From Alphaproteobacteria bacterium (GTDB taxonomy: Bacteria > Pseudomonadota > Alphaproteobacteria > Micavibrionales > Micavibrionaceae): 64,000 nucleotides of DNA. The notes below the pieces were generated by a model that made no database searches, was not told the DNA's origin, and saw only the letters and a program-made list of their open reading frames with translations. The stretch is from assembly GCA_024279035.1 (NCBI GenBank), contig JAJRSA010000028.1:1-64000 (forward strand), given 5' to 3'. This document shows, piece after piece, positions 1 to 7,722 of the stretch. Position 1 is the stretch's first letter; every line of letters starts with the position of its first letter. The position numbers and the translations under genes are program-made.

Positions 1-73
1 CGTCCTCCCGCAACATTGCGAGAACAGCTGCCGCTTTGAATTTTGGGGGATGGTTTTTTCGTGTTCCAGTCAT
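1..73 (-). CDS. IS3-family transposase OrfA, N-terminal fragment (continues past the left edge)
   Basis: Reading leftwards from an ATG at 73-71, the frame stays open to the window edge and begins MTGTRKNHPPKFKAAAVLAM, then LRED. This is the start typical of the small IS3-type OrfA protein, a helix-turn-helix DNA-binding subunit made upstream of, and frameshifted into, the OrfB integrase. A strong Shine-Dalgarno, AGGAGGGT, lies just upstream on the same strand (about 80-87). Only about 24 residues are visible, so the family is recognised from the N-terminal signature alone and intactness cannot be judged. Confidence 0.72.
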   Translation of the reverse strand, partial: MTGTRKNHPPKFKAAAVLAMLRED

Positions 74-142
74 ATTGTTGACCCTCCTATGGTCATAATA
101 TGGAACTTAGCACCCTGTCCGAATTTTTGGTACCACCTCTGA
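1..142 (-). mobile_element. Left end of an IS3-family insertion sequence (partial)
   Basis: The orfA start at 73 is preceded on its strand by about 65 bases of leader, the usual distance from an IS3-type terminal repeat to its first gene. The exact tip is not determined. The stretch around 117-140, which reads GGTACCAAAAATTCGGACA on the minus strand, is a candidate terminal inverted repeat, but the matching right end is outside the window. Confidence 0.5.
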
Positions 143-154
143 TTGGAAGATGTT

Positions 155-532
155 ATGATCACTGCAATAAGATGGTTTTTATTTGTCCCTATGGCTCTTG
201 TTTCGGCCATAATAGTAGCACAAGTTGGTCACTGGTTTGGCAACTACGGTTTATGGTTTATTGAAGGAAATAATTTTTGGGGATGGACAATAAGCGGATT
301 ATATTCTGCTCTTACACTTGTAGGAGTTGGGATGAAGGTCGCTCCTAAGGTCGATAAAGTTTCAAAATGGATTTTAATGTTTATTGTGATATTTTGGGGG
401 ATTATTTCTCTGGTTGGTGGGGTAGTTAGTAGGGAAGATGATTCTCTTTTTATGTTTGGTTTAATGTTTATTTTTGTAGGATGGACATGCTTTAAATCCA
501 AACCAGAAAAAATGAACTTTTTTAAAGGATAA
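155..532 (+). CDS. Small integral membrane protein of unknown function
   Basis: About 125 residues, largely hydrophobic, with four probable membrane helices (roughly residues 5-25, 38-58, 72-90 and 96-112 of the ATG form) and a short basic tail. I do not recognise the family. The ATG at 155 is preferred over an in-frame TTG at 143 because GGAAG at 145-149 sits about five bases before the ATG. The gene starts almost at the presumed IS end, so its original 5' part may have been replaced. It lies in the accessory stretch left of the possible attachment site. Confidence 0.5.
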   Translation: MITAIRWFLFVPMALVSAIIVAQVGHWFGNYGLWFIEGNNFWGWTISGLYSALTLVGVGMKVAPKVDKVSKWILMFIVIFWGIISLVGGVVSREDDSLFMFGLMFIFVGWTCFKSKPEKMNFFKG

Positions 533-679
533 AGCTGAGAAAGTAGCAACCTATATTTTCATATTATTTATACCTACCCACGATAGAAACAAACCCCTCA
601 ACCAAAGGTGACCAACTTTTATTACACTAACAACAGAAGCTATTAAGCGTTTAAAAGATTCTTCCTAATTTCACTTTGG

Positions 680-773
680 GGGCATAAATGTGGGCATAAA
701 AGAACAATAGAACTGTATAAATAAAGCTAAAACATAAAGTTAATATCTAAACCCAATCCCTACCGCGCCACCA
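680..773 (+). other. Possible attachment site: tRNA-3'-end-like sequence with GGGCATAAA direct repeats
   Basis: Within the 270-base gap between the membrane protein and the next gene, 755-773 reads AATCCCTACCGCGCCACCA. This matches the layout of a tRNA 3' end (T-loop end, T-stem CCCTA, acceptor strand CCGCGCC, discriminator A, CCA), but the upstream bases do not complete a tRNA. Two direct copies of GGGCATAAA lie at 680-688 and 692-700. Together this resembles the far attachment site left when an island integrates into a tRNA gene. No integrase is visible; it would be to the left of the window. Confidence 0.35.
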
Positions 774-801
774 TTTTTCTCTTCATAGACATTCATTGAC
801 A

Positions 802-1353
802 TTACTGCACGCACACAAACCCCGCCTTTAAAATGGCGGTATCAAGCTTTGAGATATAGGATTCCATTATGGATATGATCTGAATATCTCTTTTATAGAG
901 GCTATAATGGTTAGGAATTTTAATGCCTTTTACAACGGTAAATACTTGTCCTTTTCCTTCGTCCTGGCACGTCAGATCAAGCTTAATATCTGCTTTGAAC
1001 ATATATTGATCGTAGGATGTCCACGGAGACAAGAGCGCGCTTTTCTTTTCATCTTTGAGATATGTTTTTTCGACTGTAACACTTAAAGGTTCTATTTTTA
1101 AAGTCCCTACCCCCTTATCATGCGATTGAAAACGGACGTTGAAGTAGGAGGACAGGGCATCTTTTAACTGAGATTCAACCTCGTGAGAGGATCTGGAAAA
1201 AGGGAGTGTCTTAACCTCTACATTTTGAAAATAGAGAGGGGCTTGGGCATATTGATGAAAAGTAAGCGAAGGCAATATGGTCTCGGAAGGTGTTAGACAT
1301 CCTGAAAAGGCAAGAAGACACACAAAGAGAAGGAGGTTTTTAAACAAGATCAT
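802..1353 (-). CDS. Putative lipoprotein of unknown function
   Basis: About 183 residues from the chosen ATG at 1353; an ATG at 1371 would add six. The N-terminus has a lysine, a hydrophobic run and LLAFSGC, a lipobox-like end whose -3 position (Phe) is unusual, so lipidation is likely but not certain. The mature part has no motif I recognise. It is the last gene of a minus-strand run permease-hslO-lipoprotein, and its start overlaps the end of hslO, suggesting translational coupling. Confidence 0.6.
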   Translation of the reverse strand: MILFKNLLLFVCLLAFSGCLTPSETILPSLTFHQYAQAPLYFQNVEVKTLPFSRSSHEVESQLKDALSSYFNVRFQSHDKGVGTLKIEPLSVTVEKTYLKDEKKSALLSPWTSYDQYMFKADIKLDLTCQDEGKGQVFTVVKGIKIPNHYSLYKRDIQIISIMESYISKLDTAILKAGFVCVQ

Positions 1354-2278
1354 CAGGAGGAATGATAGCATAGTTTGTCTTGCAAAACTCGCATGTCATC
1401 AAAATTTTTCCATCTTCTATAATATGCTCAATATCATCCTTTGTCATATTGCTCAAAACACCCAGCAAACGATCTTCTGAACATCGACATTTTGCCTGAA
1501 AGTTTTTAGTCTCTAACACGCGCACACCTTCCTCATGAAACAAGCGCAACAGCAATGTATTTTCATGGAGTTTTTCATCTAAGAGCTCTTCATCTTTACA
1601 GCTTTTGAGTAGGATAGAAGCCCGCACCCAATCCTCTTCATCTTGGTCTCTGATCTCATTTTGAAGTTCTCTCTCTTCCAAAGGCATACGCTGAATCATA
1701 ATGCCTCCCGCACGCCACGCCCCCTCACTCTGATCGACCGCCAAGCGAATAATTGTTTCCACCTGCTCGGATTGCTCAAAATAATGTTGCACACATTCTT
1801 CGAGTGTTTTTCCTTCCAGAGCGACAATACCTTGATATCTCTCGGCATGGACTCCTTGATCCACTGTAAATGCCAAGTAACCCTTTCCAAACAGGTTTTT
1901 GAGTGTCAAAGGTTTGCCCTTCTTTTTCTTTTGGGCTTTAAGGAGTCCTTCGTATTTTTCTTCGTTATAATTACTGCACGCGCGCACATGGCCTTCGGAA
2001 TTCACATCGCACACAACCATACTCACAGGCCCATCACCTTGGATTTGGAGGATAAACACACCTTCATATTTCAACATAGACGACAACAGAGAAGAGAGCG
2101 CAATTGTCTCTGCCATTACTTTTGAGAGAGGCTCTGGTGTCTCGTGAGGAGGAATAATCTTATCCAAAAGAGTACCCAGACGAATAACGCGCCCCCGTAT
2201 GGAGGAACTCTCAAGAATAAAGTTTTGGATTACATTCTGATCCGGCAGAGGAAATTTGATAATTGTATCTTCAGGCAT
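1340..2278 (-). CDS. hslO: Hsp33 family redox-regulated chaperonin
   Basis: 312 residues, close to the normal length for Hsp33. The protein is a cytoplasmic holdase that is inactive when reduced and zinc-bound, and unfolds to bind clients under oxidative plus heat stress. The redox switch is visible at the C-terminus: CxC at about residues 264-266 (CRC) and CxxC at 296-299 (CEFC), the four zinc ligands. It starts 10 bases after the ABC-2 permease gene on the same strand, so the two are probably co-transcribed. Confidence 0.95.
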   Translation of the reverse strand: MPEDTIIKFPLPDQNVIQNFILESSSIRGRVIRLGTLLDKIIPPHETPEPLSKVMAETIALSSLLSSMLKYEGVFILQIQGDGPVSMVVCDVNSEGHVRACSNYNEEKYEGLLKAQKKKKGKPLTLKNLFGKGYLAFTVDQGVHAERYQGIVALEGKTLEECVQHYFEQSEQVETIIRLAVDQSEGAWRAGGIMIQRMPLEERELQNEIRDQDEEDWVRASILLKSCKDEELLDEKLHENTLLLRLFHEEGVRVLETKNFQAKCRCSEDRLLGVLSNMTKDDIEHIIEDGKILMTCEFCKTNYAIIPPDDLV

Positions 2279-2288
2279 CGTCTTATTT

Positions 2289-3083
2289 TTATGATTTAAG
2301 CTTATAGCCTGTCTTTAAAACACGAAGTGCCACAAAAATCAAAACAAGATTTGTACCTGTTAAGATCATAATACTCAACAGTGTGTTGAATTCACTCACT
2401 CCTGTCATTCCAGAGCGAAACCCGTCGATCATATGAAAAAATGGATTGAACATCGCTAAAGTTTTCCAGATCCCTGATAATTGATCCAAGCCGTAGAATG
2501 TTCCTGATAAAAAGGTCAATGGGGTAATGATGAAATTGGTCACGGCGGCGATATGATCAAAGCGGTCTGCCCATATCCCTCCAATAATCCCCATGATCCC
2601 GAGCATAGACGAGCCTAAAATACCAAAAACGAACAAGATCAGAATATTATCTGGCATATAGCCCTTAAACAGAGCAAACGCGATTAAGCATACCGCCCCA
2701 ATCATCATGCCTCGTAAAACAGCGCCAATCATATAGCCTAAAAATATCTCTATATGAGACAACGGAGGCATTAAAATATCAAGGATACTCCCTTGGACTT
2801 TGGCAATAAGAAGTGAAGAGGAGCTATTGGAAAAAGAATTTTGTGCCATGGCCATCATAATCAGCCCCGGAGCAATAAACTCCATATAAGGAAGAGCATT
2901 CATCATGCGTGCATCTCCACCTAGCGCCAAGGCAAACACCATATAAAAAAGAAGCGTTGTGACTACTGGCGCAATAATAGTCTGCATATACACACTCATA
3001 AAGCGCAAGACTTCTTTTTGGATCAAGGTCGTGAGCCCAATTGTATTAAAGAAGCCGAATGTGCGGACTGTTAATTTCTTCAT
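2289..3083 (-). CDS. ABC-2 type transporter permease
   Basis: About 264 residues with six hydrophobic segments and the ABC-2 pattern ending in a TFLSGTFYGLDQL-like loop, as in YadH/NodJ-type permeases. It would form the membrane part of an exporter driven by a separate ATPase, which is not encoded next to it here; the upstream gene is divergent recX. The ATG at 3083 is preferred to an in-frame TTG at 3095. The substrate is unknown. It heads the operon with hslO. Confidence 0.85.
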   Translation of the reverse strand: MKKLTVRTFGFFNTIGLTTLIQKEVLRFMSVYMQTIIAPVVTTLLFYMVFALALGGDARMMNALPYMEFIAPGLIMMAMAQNSFSNSSSSLLIAKVQGSILDILMPPLSHIEIFLGYMIGAVLRGMMIGAVCLIAFALFKGYMPDNILILFVFGILGSSMLGIMGIIGGIWADRFDHIAAVTNFIITPLTFLSGTFYGLDQLSGIWKTLAMFNPFFHMIDGFRSGMTGVSEFNTLLSIMILTGTNLVLIFVALRVLKTGYKLKS

Positions 3084-3197
3084 ATTATGGAGCAACAGTT
3101 AAAAACGGCACTGTCTTCATTTTGCGTAAAGGGCGCCAATTGAAGGGGACGCCGAAATGATGTACAATCTTGAGAGTTCACTTTATTCATTTCATTC

Positions 3198-3779
3198 ATG
3201 TTTTCAGAAAAATCATCACAGTCAAAAAAATCCGCGCCCAAGAAGATAACAGAAAATTATCTGAAAAACGCAGGGCTTTACTATTTACAGCGCTTCCCTG
3301 CCAGTTGCGCGCATTTTCAGTTTATCATGATGCGCAAAATACACAAATCCATCGCGCACCATACCACACCTTCCCTCGAAGAGGCAGAGATACGTCTTAA
3401 AGATGTCACGTCCTACTTTGAAGAATTGGGCTTTTTAAATGATAAAAATTATGCGCTTGGACTTTCTGGCTCTCTCTTTCGCAAAGGCCTCTCTCCCAAG
3501 AGAATAGAAGGTCGCCTAAAAGAAAAAGGCATAGAGTCACAGATCATTAAAGACTGCTTGGATGAAGTTCTCCCCGACAACGCCGAGCGTATCTCTGGCC
3601 TAACTCTTCTCAAACGTCGCCGTTACGGTGTTTTTTCATCTCATAAGGCCCATAAAGACAGACAAGAGCCTCAAAAAATATTAGGGATCCTCGCCCGTGC
3701 GGGCTTCTCCTATCAAACAGCGCAAGAGATTTTAGCGTTTTCCCTCAAAGAGGCAGAGGATATCCTTGATACAGTTTAA
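3198..3779 (+). CDS. recX: RecX family regulatory protein
   Basis: 193 residues, mostly charged helices arranged as the tandem three-helix repeats of RecX: a first repeat around residues 20-60 (YLKNAGLYYLQRFPAS), a second with YFEELGFLNDKNYA and the basic GLSPKRIEGRLKEKGI, and a third ending in GILARAGFSYQTAQEIL. RecX binds RecA filaments and limits recombinase activity. It is not beside recA here. No strong ribosome-binding site precedes the ATG, so the exact start is uncertain. Confidence 0.8.
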   Translation: MFSEKSSQSKKSAPKKITENYLKNAGLYYLQRFPASCAHFQFIMMRKIHKSIAHHTTPSLEEAEIRLKDVTSYFEELGFLNDKNYALGLSGSLFRKGLSPKRIEGRLKEKGIESQIIKDCLDEVLPDNAERISGLTLLKRRRYGVFSSHKAHKDRQEPQKILGILARAGFSYQTAQEILAFSLKEAEDILDTV

Positions 3780-3792
3780 GAACGACTATAGT

Positions 3793-3829
3793 CGTTTAGA
3801 ATAAGACCAAGGCATTCTTATTCTAAACG
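3793..3829. terminator. Perfect inverted repeat downstream of recX
   Basis: CGTTTAGAATAAG (3793-3805) pairs with CTTATTCTAAACG (3817-3829), a 13-bp perfect stem with an 11-base loop. A further palindrome ACGACTATAGTCGT covers 3782-3795. It lies between convergent recX and adk and could stop transcription in both directions, but there is no T-run, so it may instead belong to the repeat next to it. Confidence 0.4.
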
Positions 3830-3830
3830 G

Positions 3831-3885
3831 CGCTCAAGCCACGCAGGATTTCGGCGAACTCCCGCCACCTCGCAGTCGCTCGGGT
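3831..3885 (-). repeat. Divergent relative of the 57-nt palindromic repeat
   Basis: The plus strand CGCTCAAG then CCACGCAGGATT matches the conserved end of the 57-nt repeat found at 13258, 24503 and 62025, with two bases missing after CAAG. The hairpin part is strongly diverged: a short GGCG/CGCC stem replaces the normal second hairpin and the first is barely recognisable. It lies between convergent recX and adk. Confidence 0.45.
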
Positions 3886-3926
3886 CATCTTCAAAGAATG
3901 TACTATTCTTAATGAAAATGACTCTA

Positions 3927-4496
3927 TTATGCATCTCTCTCTAATACTGCATGGAGATCTTCACTGACGCACTCAACACTCTGCATCCCATTGACAGGTC
4001 GACGTATCCCCTTACCTTGATAATAAGGAAGAACATCAGCGGCATAATTTCGATACGCATCCAATCGTACTTTAAACGCCTTTAGAGTGTCATCACTACG
4101 TCCTTCTTCATGGGCACGGTTTTGAATGCGGGCAATCAATTGCTCATCTTCCACTTGAAGTTCAACAACAATATCAATTGTCCGTCCTAAATCCGAAAGC
4201 ATAAGATCCAAAGCTTCTGCTTGTGCAATTGTACGCGGAAACCCATCAAAGACAGCGCCTTTTACACAGGCCCCTGACTCAACATAGGAACGGATCATCC
4301 CAATCACAATCTCGTCAGAGACAAGTCTCCCCTGATCCATGACCGTTTTAGCTTGAAGCCCAAGCTCTGTTCCCTCTGCGATTTGGGCACGGAGCATATC
4401 TCCTGTTGAGAGTTGCTTAAAGCCATATTCTCGTTCAAGAATTTTGGCTTGTGTCCCTTTTCCTGCCCCTGGAGGGCCAAACAGAATGATATTCAT
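3927..4496 (-). CDS. adk: Adenylate kinase
   Basis: 189 residues, the short form common in Alphaproteobacteria, which lacks the long LID insert. It interconverts ATP + AMP and 2 ADP in the cytoplasm. Visible motifs are the P-loop GPPGAGKGTQ at residue 7, the AMP-binding STGDMLR, the DGFPRT motif near residue 85 and the arginines of the LID. It starts five bases after the stop of secY and is surely co-transcribed with it. In most Alphaproteobacteria rpsM-rpsK-rpoA follow; here only a repeat and the convergent recX do. Confidence 0.95.
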   Translation of the reverse strand: MNIILFGPPGAGKGTQAKILEREYGFKQLSTGDMLRAQIAEGTELGLQAKTVMDQGRLVSDEIVIGMIRSYVESGACVKGAVFDGFPRTIAQAEALDLMLSDLGRTIDIVVELQVEDEQLIARIQNRAHEEGRSDDTLKAFKVRLDAYRNYAADVLPYYQGKGIRRPVNGMQSVECVSEDLHAVLERDA

Positions 4497-4501
4497 ATAT
4501 G

Positions 4502-5866
4502 CTACGCCCTGCCCTTACGTTTGTTCCGACGAGAATTACGCAGATTACTTTTCTTAATTAATCCCTCATATTGATGCGCAATCAAGTGAGATTGCACTTG
4601 CCCGACAGTATCAAGCGTTACTGACACCACAATCAACAAGGACGTCCCCCCGAAGTAAAAGGGCAAGGAATATTTTGAAATCATAAATTCAGGTAAAAGA
4701 CAGATAAACACGAGGTAAAGCGCCCCCACTGTCGTAATCCGAGTCATAATATGATCAAGGTGATCAGCGGTGCTCTTTCCGGGGCGGATCCCTGGAATAA
4801 AGCCTCCATTTTTACGGAGCATATCAGCATTTTCCTCTGGATTAAACACAATGGCTGTGTAGAAAAAACAGAAAAATGTGACAAGTGCCCCATATAAAAT
4901 CATGTATGTAATGGTTCCATTTTGGAGATATCTGGAAATCGTCGCCGTAAATTCTCCTCCATCAGACCCACTAAAACCTACAATTGTTAAAGGCAAAAGC
5001 AAAAGAGACGAGGCAAAAATGGGTGGAATAACACCTGCGGTGTTTAATTTAAGAGGAATATGATTTGTATCTCCTTGCGCCATCCCATTGGCCATTTGGC
5101 GTTTGGGATATTGGACAACCACACGGCGATGCGCCCTCTCCATAAAGACAATAAAGGCCACAACCCCGATAATCCCCAGAAAAATCAAGGCTAATCCGAT
5201 AAAACTAAATTGTCCTTGTCGTCCAAGCTCTAACGTAGAGGCAAACGCGCGGGGCAATTCCGCAACAATCCCTGCAAAGATAATAAGAGAAATTCCATTT
5301 CCAATGCCTCGGGCTGTAATTTGCTCGCCCAACCACATCAAAAACACTGTTCCTCCTACAATTGTAATCACCGTAGAGACACGGAAAAACAGCCCCGGAT
5401 CAATCACAGCAGAGCCTGTCGCGCCTTGAAGATTTTCAAGCCCGACAGCCAAGCCATACGCTTGTACTGTCGCTAAGACCACTGTCAAATAGCGCGTATA
5501 TTGGTTGATTTTCATCCGCCCAAGCTCGCCCTCTTTTTTCATCGCCTCAATAGAAGGCACCATAGCAGCCGCTAATTGCATAATAATCGACGCAGAAATG
5601 TAGGGCATAATATTCAACGCAAAAATCGTCATCCGTGCCAATGCCCCTCCAGAGAAGAGGTTAAACATATCAAGGATCCCGCCCGCTTTCTGGTCAAAAA
5701 TCTCATTCCAAATATGCGGATCAATTCCAGGGACAGGGATATACGTTCCCAAACGGTAGATGAGCAATGCACCCAACACGAATAAAATACGCTGTTTCAG
5801 TTCAGTAGCTTTCGAAAAAGCGCCCCAACTTCCATTACTTGCCAATTGCTCGACGGCTGATGCCAT
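4502..5866 (-). CDS. secY: Protein translocase subunit SecY
   Basis: 454 residues with ten membrane helices and clear SecY signatures: RILFVLGALLIYRLGTYIPV in helix 1, the plug-region sequence GGALARMTIFALNIMPYISA, and the NPEENADMLRKNGGFIPGI loop before helix 9, with the basic C-tail NLRNSRRNKRKGRA. It forms the SecYEG channel. Upstream on the same strand is an unrelated membrane protein rather than rplO, so secY-adk sits outside the usual spc ribosomal-protein operon and must have its own promoter, presumably in 5867-5984. Confidence 0.97.
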   Translation of the reverse strand: MASAVEQLASNGSWGAFSKATELKQRILFVLGALLIYRLGTYIPVPGIDPHIWNEIFDQKAGGILDMFNLFSGGALARMTIFALNIMPYISASIIMQLAAAMVPSIEAMKKEGELGRMKINQYTRYLTVVLATVQAYGLAVGLENLQGATGSAVIDPGLFFRVSTVITIVGGTVFLMWLGEQITARGIGNGISLIIFAGIVAELPRAFASTLELGRQGQFSFIGLALIFLGIIGVVAFIVFMERAHRRVVVQYPKRQMANGMAQGDTNHIPLKLNTAGVIPPIFASSLLLLPLTIVGFSGSDGGEFTATISRYLQNGTITYMILYGALVTFFCFFYTAIVFNPEENADMLRKNGGFIPGIRPGKSTADHLDHIMTRITTVGALYLVFICLLPEFMISKYSLPFYFGGTSLLIVVSVTLDTVGQVQSHLIAHQYEGLIKKSNLRNSRRNKRKGRA

Positions 5867-5984
5867 GATTGTTTATCCTTTTATTCTATAGTTTTTGAAC
5901 CCTACTGATGTAGACGAAACAAAAGCTGATTTCAAGGCTAAAGATGAAAAGAAAGAGAACTGTGCAAGCCTTTTTCTCTGTAGC

Positions 5985-6518
5985 CTACAACACAAAGAAC
6001 CCATACATCATCAACGACAGTGCCACCGCACTCAGCGTCGTGGATTGAATCGTTTCTAACCCCCCATGACGAAAGAACCAATATTGAATGACATGGACAG
6101 GAATGGCCGCCGCAATAAACAGGCGCACAGTTGCCCAGTAGATATTGGCCTGACCGCTAGGAGGAAAGAGCATAAAGCTTCCAATAAGAATAGAAACCAT
6201 CATAATGGTCGTTGATTTATACCAATTATTTGCAAATTGTTCGAGCGCGCCCACACCGCGCATAAAAATCCAGATCACAGCAGGGATAGAGACCCATCCT
6301 GCAACAATCAACGCCAACCAATAGATAGACTTATCCCTTAGAAAGTAATCAAGGAAATACACCCCTCCTCCTTTTTTTAAGGCCAACCCAATGACTGTTG
6401 CTACATACGTACAACTTAAAATTGGGAAATAACGGTTAACTAAAACATCAAAGAAATCAACAGGAATAATCCCATCTCGATCACTCACAGTTAATTCTGG
6501 CTTATACATGTCTTTCAT
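5985..6518 (-). CDS. Integral membrane protein of unknown function
   Basis: 177 residues with about five hydrophobic helices (around residues 32-48, 68-85, 103-118, 125-145 and 157-176) and a hydrophilic start MKDMYKPELTVSDRDG. I do not recognise the family. Its ATG overlaps the stop of the preceding helicase-like gene (TAATG), so the two are translationally coupled. It is followed by secY after about 120 bases. Confidence 0.65.
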   Translation of the reverse strand: MKDMYKPELTVSDRDGIIPVDFFDVLVNRYFPILSCTYVATVIGLALKKGGGVYFLDYFLRDKSIYWLALIVAGWVSIPAVIWIFMRGVGALEQFANNWYKSTTIMMVSILIGSFMLFPPSGQANIYWATVRLFIAAAIPVHVIQYWFFRHGGLETIQSTTLSAVALSLMMYGFFVL

Positions 6519-7582
6519 TATTTGAGTTGCTCTAAAATAGAAAAAGGATTGTCTTCTGGACGCGTTTCAGCCTGCGCACTGATAACTCTTGGTTTATCAT
6601 CAGTTTTTTTATAAGGCTTTTTCTTGAATGGTTTTTTCTCTTTTGTTTTTATTTTAGGTTTTTGGTGACGCCCTGATTCCTTATGTGCCTGCCCTTTTTT
6701 TAACCAAAAAAGATCAAGAACTGGTTTTTCTTGCCCTTCTTTTTTTTCAACTGCATCAGACACAATTCGTTTATGCCCCATAGCAGATAAAATATCGTAG
6801 AGATCATCAATCGAACATCCCAACCATTCCGCCATCGCATGCTGCGCTTGAAACTTTCCTTCTTTGGCACTTTCATAGATAGCATTAATCACTCGATCCA
6901 GCATATCAATACGAATCGCCCGATTGGCAAATACAGGGTAACTCACAGCCAAGTGGAGGTCTTTGTTTACGCTCTCTGGTTCAATTCTCACAGAAACAGC
7001 ACCATCAGCAGGAAGCGGGGCTGGCAATGGTTGATCATTCCATACAGACCATAAAAGACCTCGCAAACGGACAGTCTTGGGTTTATTTAACTCTGGAAGA
7101 AAAACAAGTATAGGGCCTAACCTAACACGCTTAGCACGCAAAATACGGCGAGACTCTTCATCAAGTTTTTGAATATCCTCTTCCAAGGCCGTGCGATGAA
7201 GAATACCCATATGAGCGTGAATTTTATCCATAATCACTTTAGCATTCTTTTGAGCCTCTTCTGGAAAGACAACTGGCTCAAGATCATCACTATCTTCTTT
7301 CTTACGTAAGATTTCTGTATTCTCTAAACGTTTTAAAGGTTCTAAAACTATTCCAATATGGGATAAGATCCATTTGGATAGAATGTCCATAGAGATCTCT
7401 TGTCCTGTGCCTTTTATATGATCAGACTCAAGAAGTTCTATTTTAGGCGTGTATATGGTTTCTCCTCTGACAATTTTTGCCACAAGATCGCCTAATGTTG
7501 GATTATTAAGCGTTCGTTGAAACAGAATATGTCCCGTTTCCGTCAATTGAAATTGTGAAGGGTCAGCGTGGGATAAAGTCAT
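6518..7582 (-). CDS. Stand-alone C-terminal domain of a SUV3-like (MgpS-type) helicase
   Basis: 354 residues that resemble only the C-terminal third of the large alphaproteobacterial SUV3-like helicases. Visible landmarks are the early IVRGETIYTPKIELL segment, RILRAKRVRLGPILVFLPEL with KTVRLRGLLWSVWN, the AMAEWLGCSIDDLYDILSAM helix pair, a Lys-rich linker (about 300-335) and the terminal DNPFSILEQLK. No Walker motifs or helicase core are present, and no such region lies upstream: beyond 7582 there is a 140-base gap and then a divergent gene. It could be a decayed remnant, or a functional split-off RNA-binding domain, as the clean frame and coupled downstream gene suggest. Confidence 0.6.
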   Translation of the reverse strand: MTLSHADPSQFQLTETGHILFQRTLNNPTLGDLVAKIVRGETIYTPKIELLESDHIKGTGQEISMDILSKWILSHIGIVLEPLKRLENTEILRKKEDSDDLEPVVFPEEAQKNAKVIMDKIHAHMGILHRTALEEDIQKLDEESRRILRAKRVRLGPILVFLPELNKPKTVRLRGLLWSVWNDQPLPAPLPADGAVSVRIEPESVNKDLHLAVSYPVFANRAIRIDMLDRVINAIYESAKEGKFQAQHAMAEWLGCSIDDLYDILSAMGHKRIVSDAVEKKEGQEKPVLDLFWLKKGQAHKESGRHQKPKIKTKEKKPFKKKPYKKTDDKPRVISAQAETRPEDNPFSILEQLK

Positions 7583-7722
7583 TATAATATTTTGTTATCT
7601 TTTTATCTTACAAAAAAAGTATTTCATGCATATACTCGCAAAGAATGTAGGATGTCTAGCATAACCAGACACAACATAATAGATAATTTATAATCGATAT
7701 TGATACAAAAGGACACAAACTT

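Noticed and set aside
244-549. Open frame of about 100 codons on the minus strand
   Set aside because: It lies opposite the membrane protein gene, has no family-like sequence and no ribosome-binding site.
740-773. Complete tRNA gene
   Set aside because: Only the 3' part matches; the T-arm 5' strand, anticodon arm and D-arm are absent.
1643-2125. Plus-strand open frame of 160 codons
   Set aside because: It is the mirror of hslO; hslO is certain and this frame has the Cys/His/Phe-rich composition of an antisense shadow.
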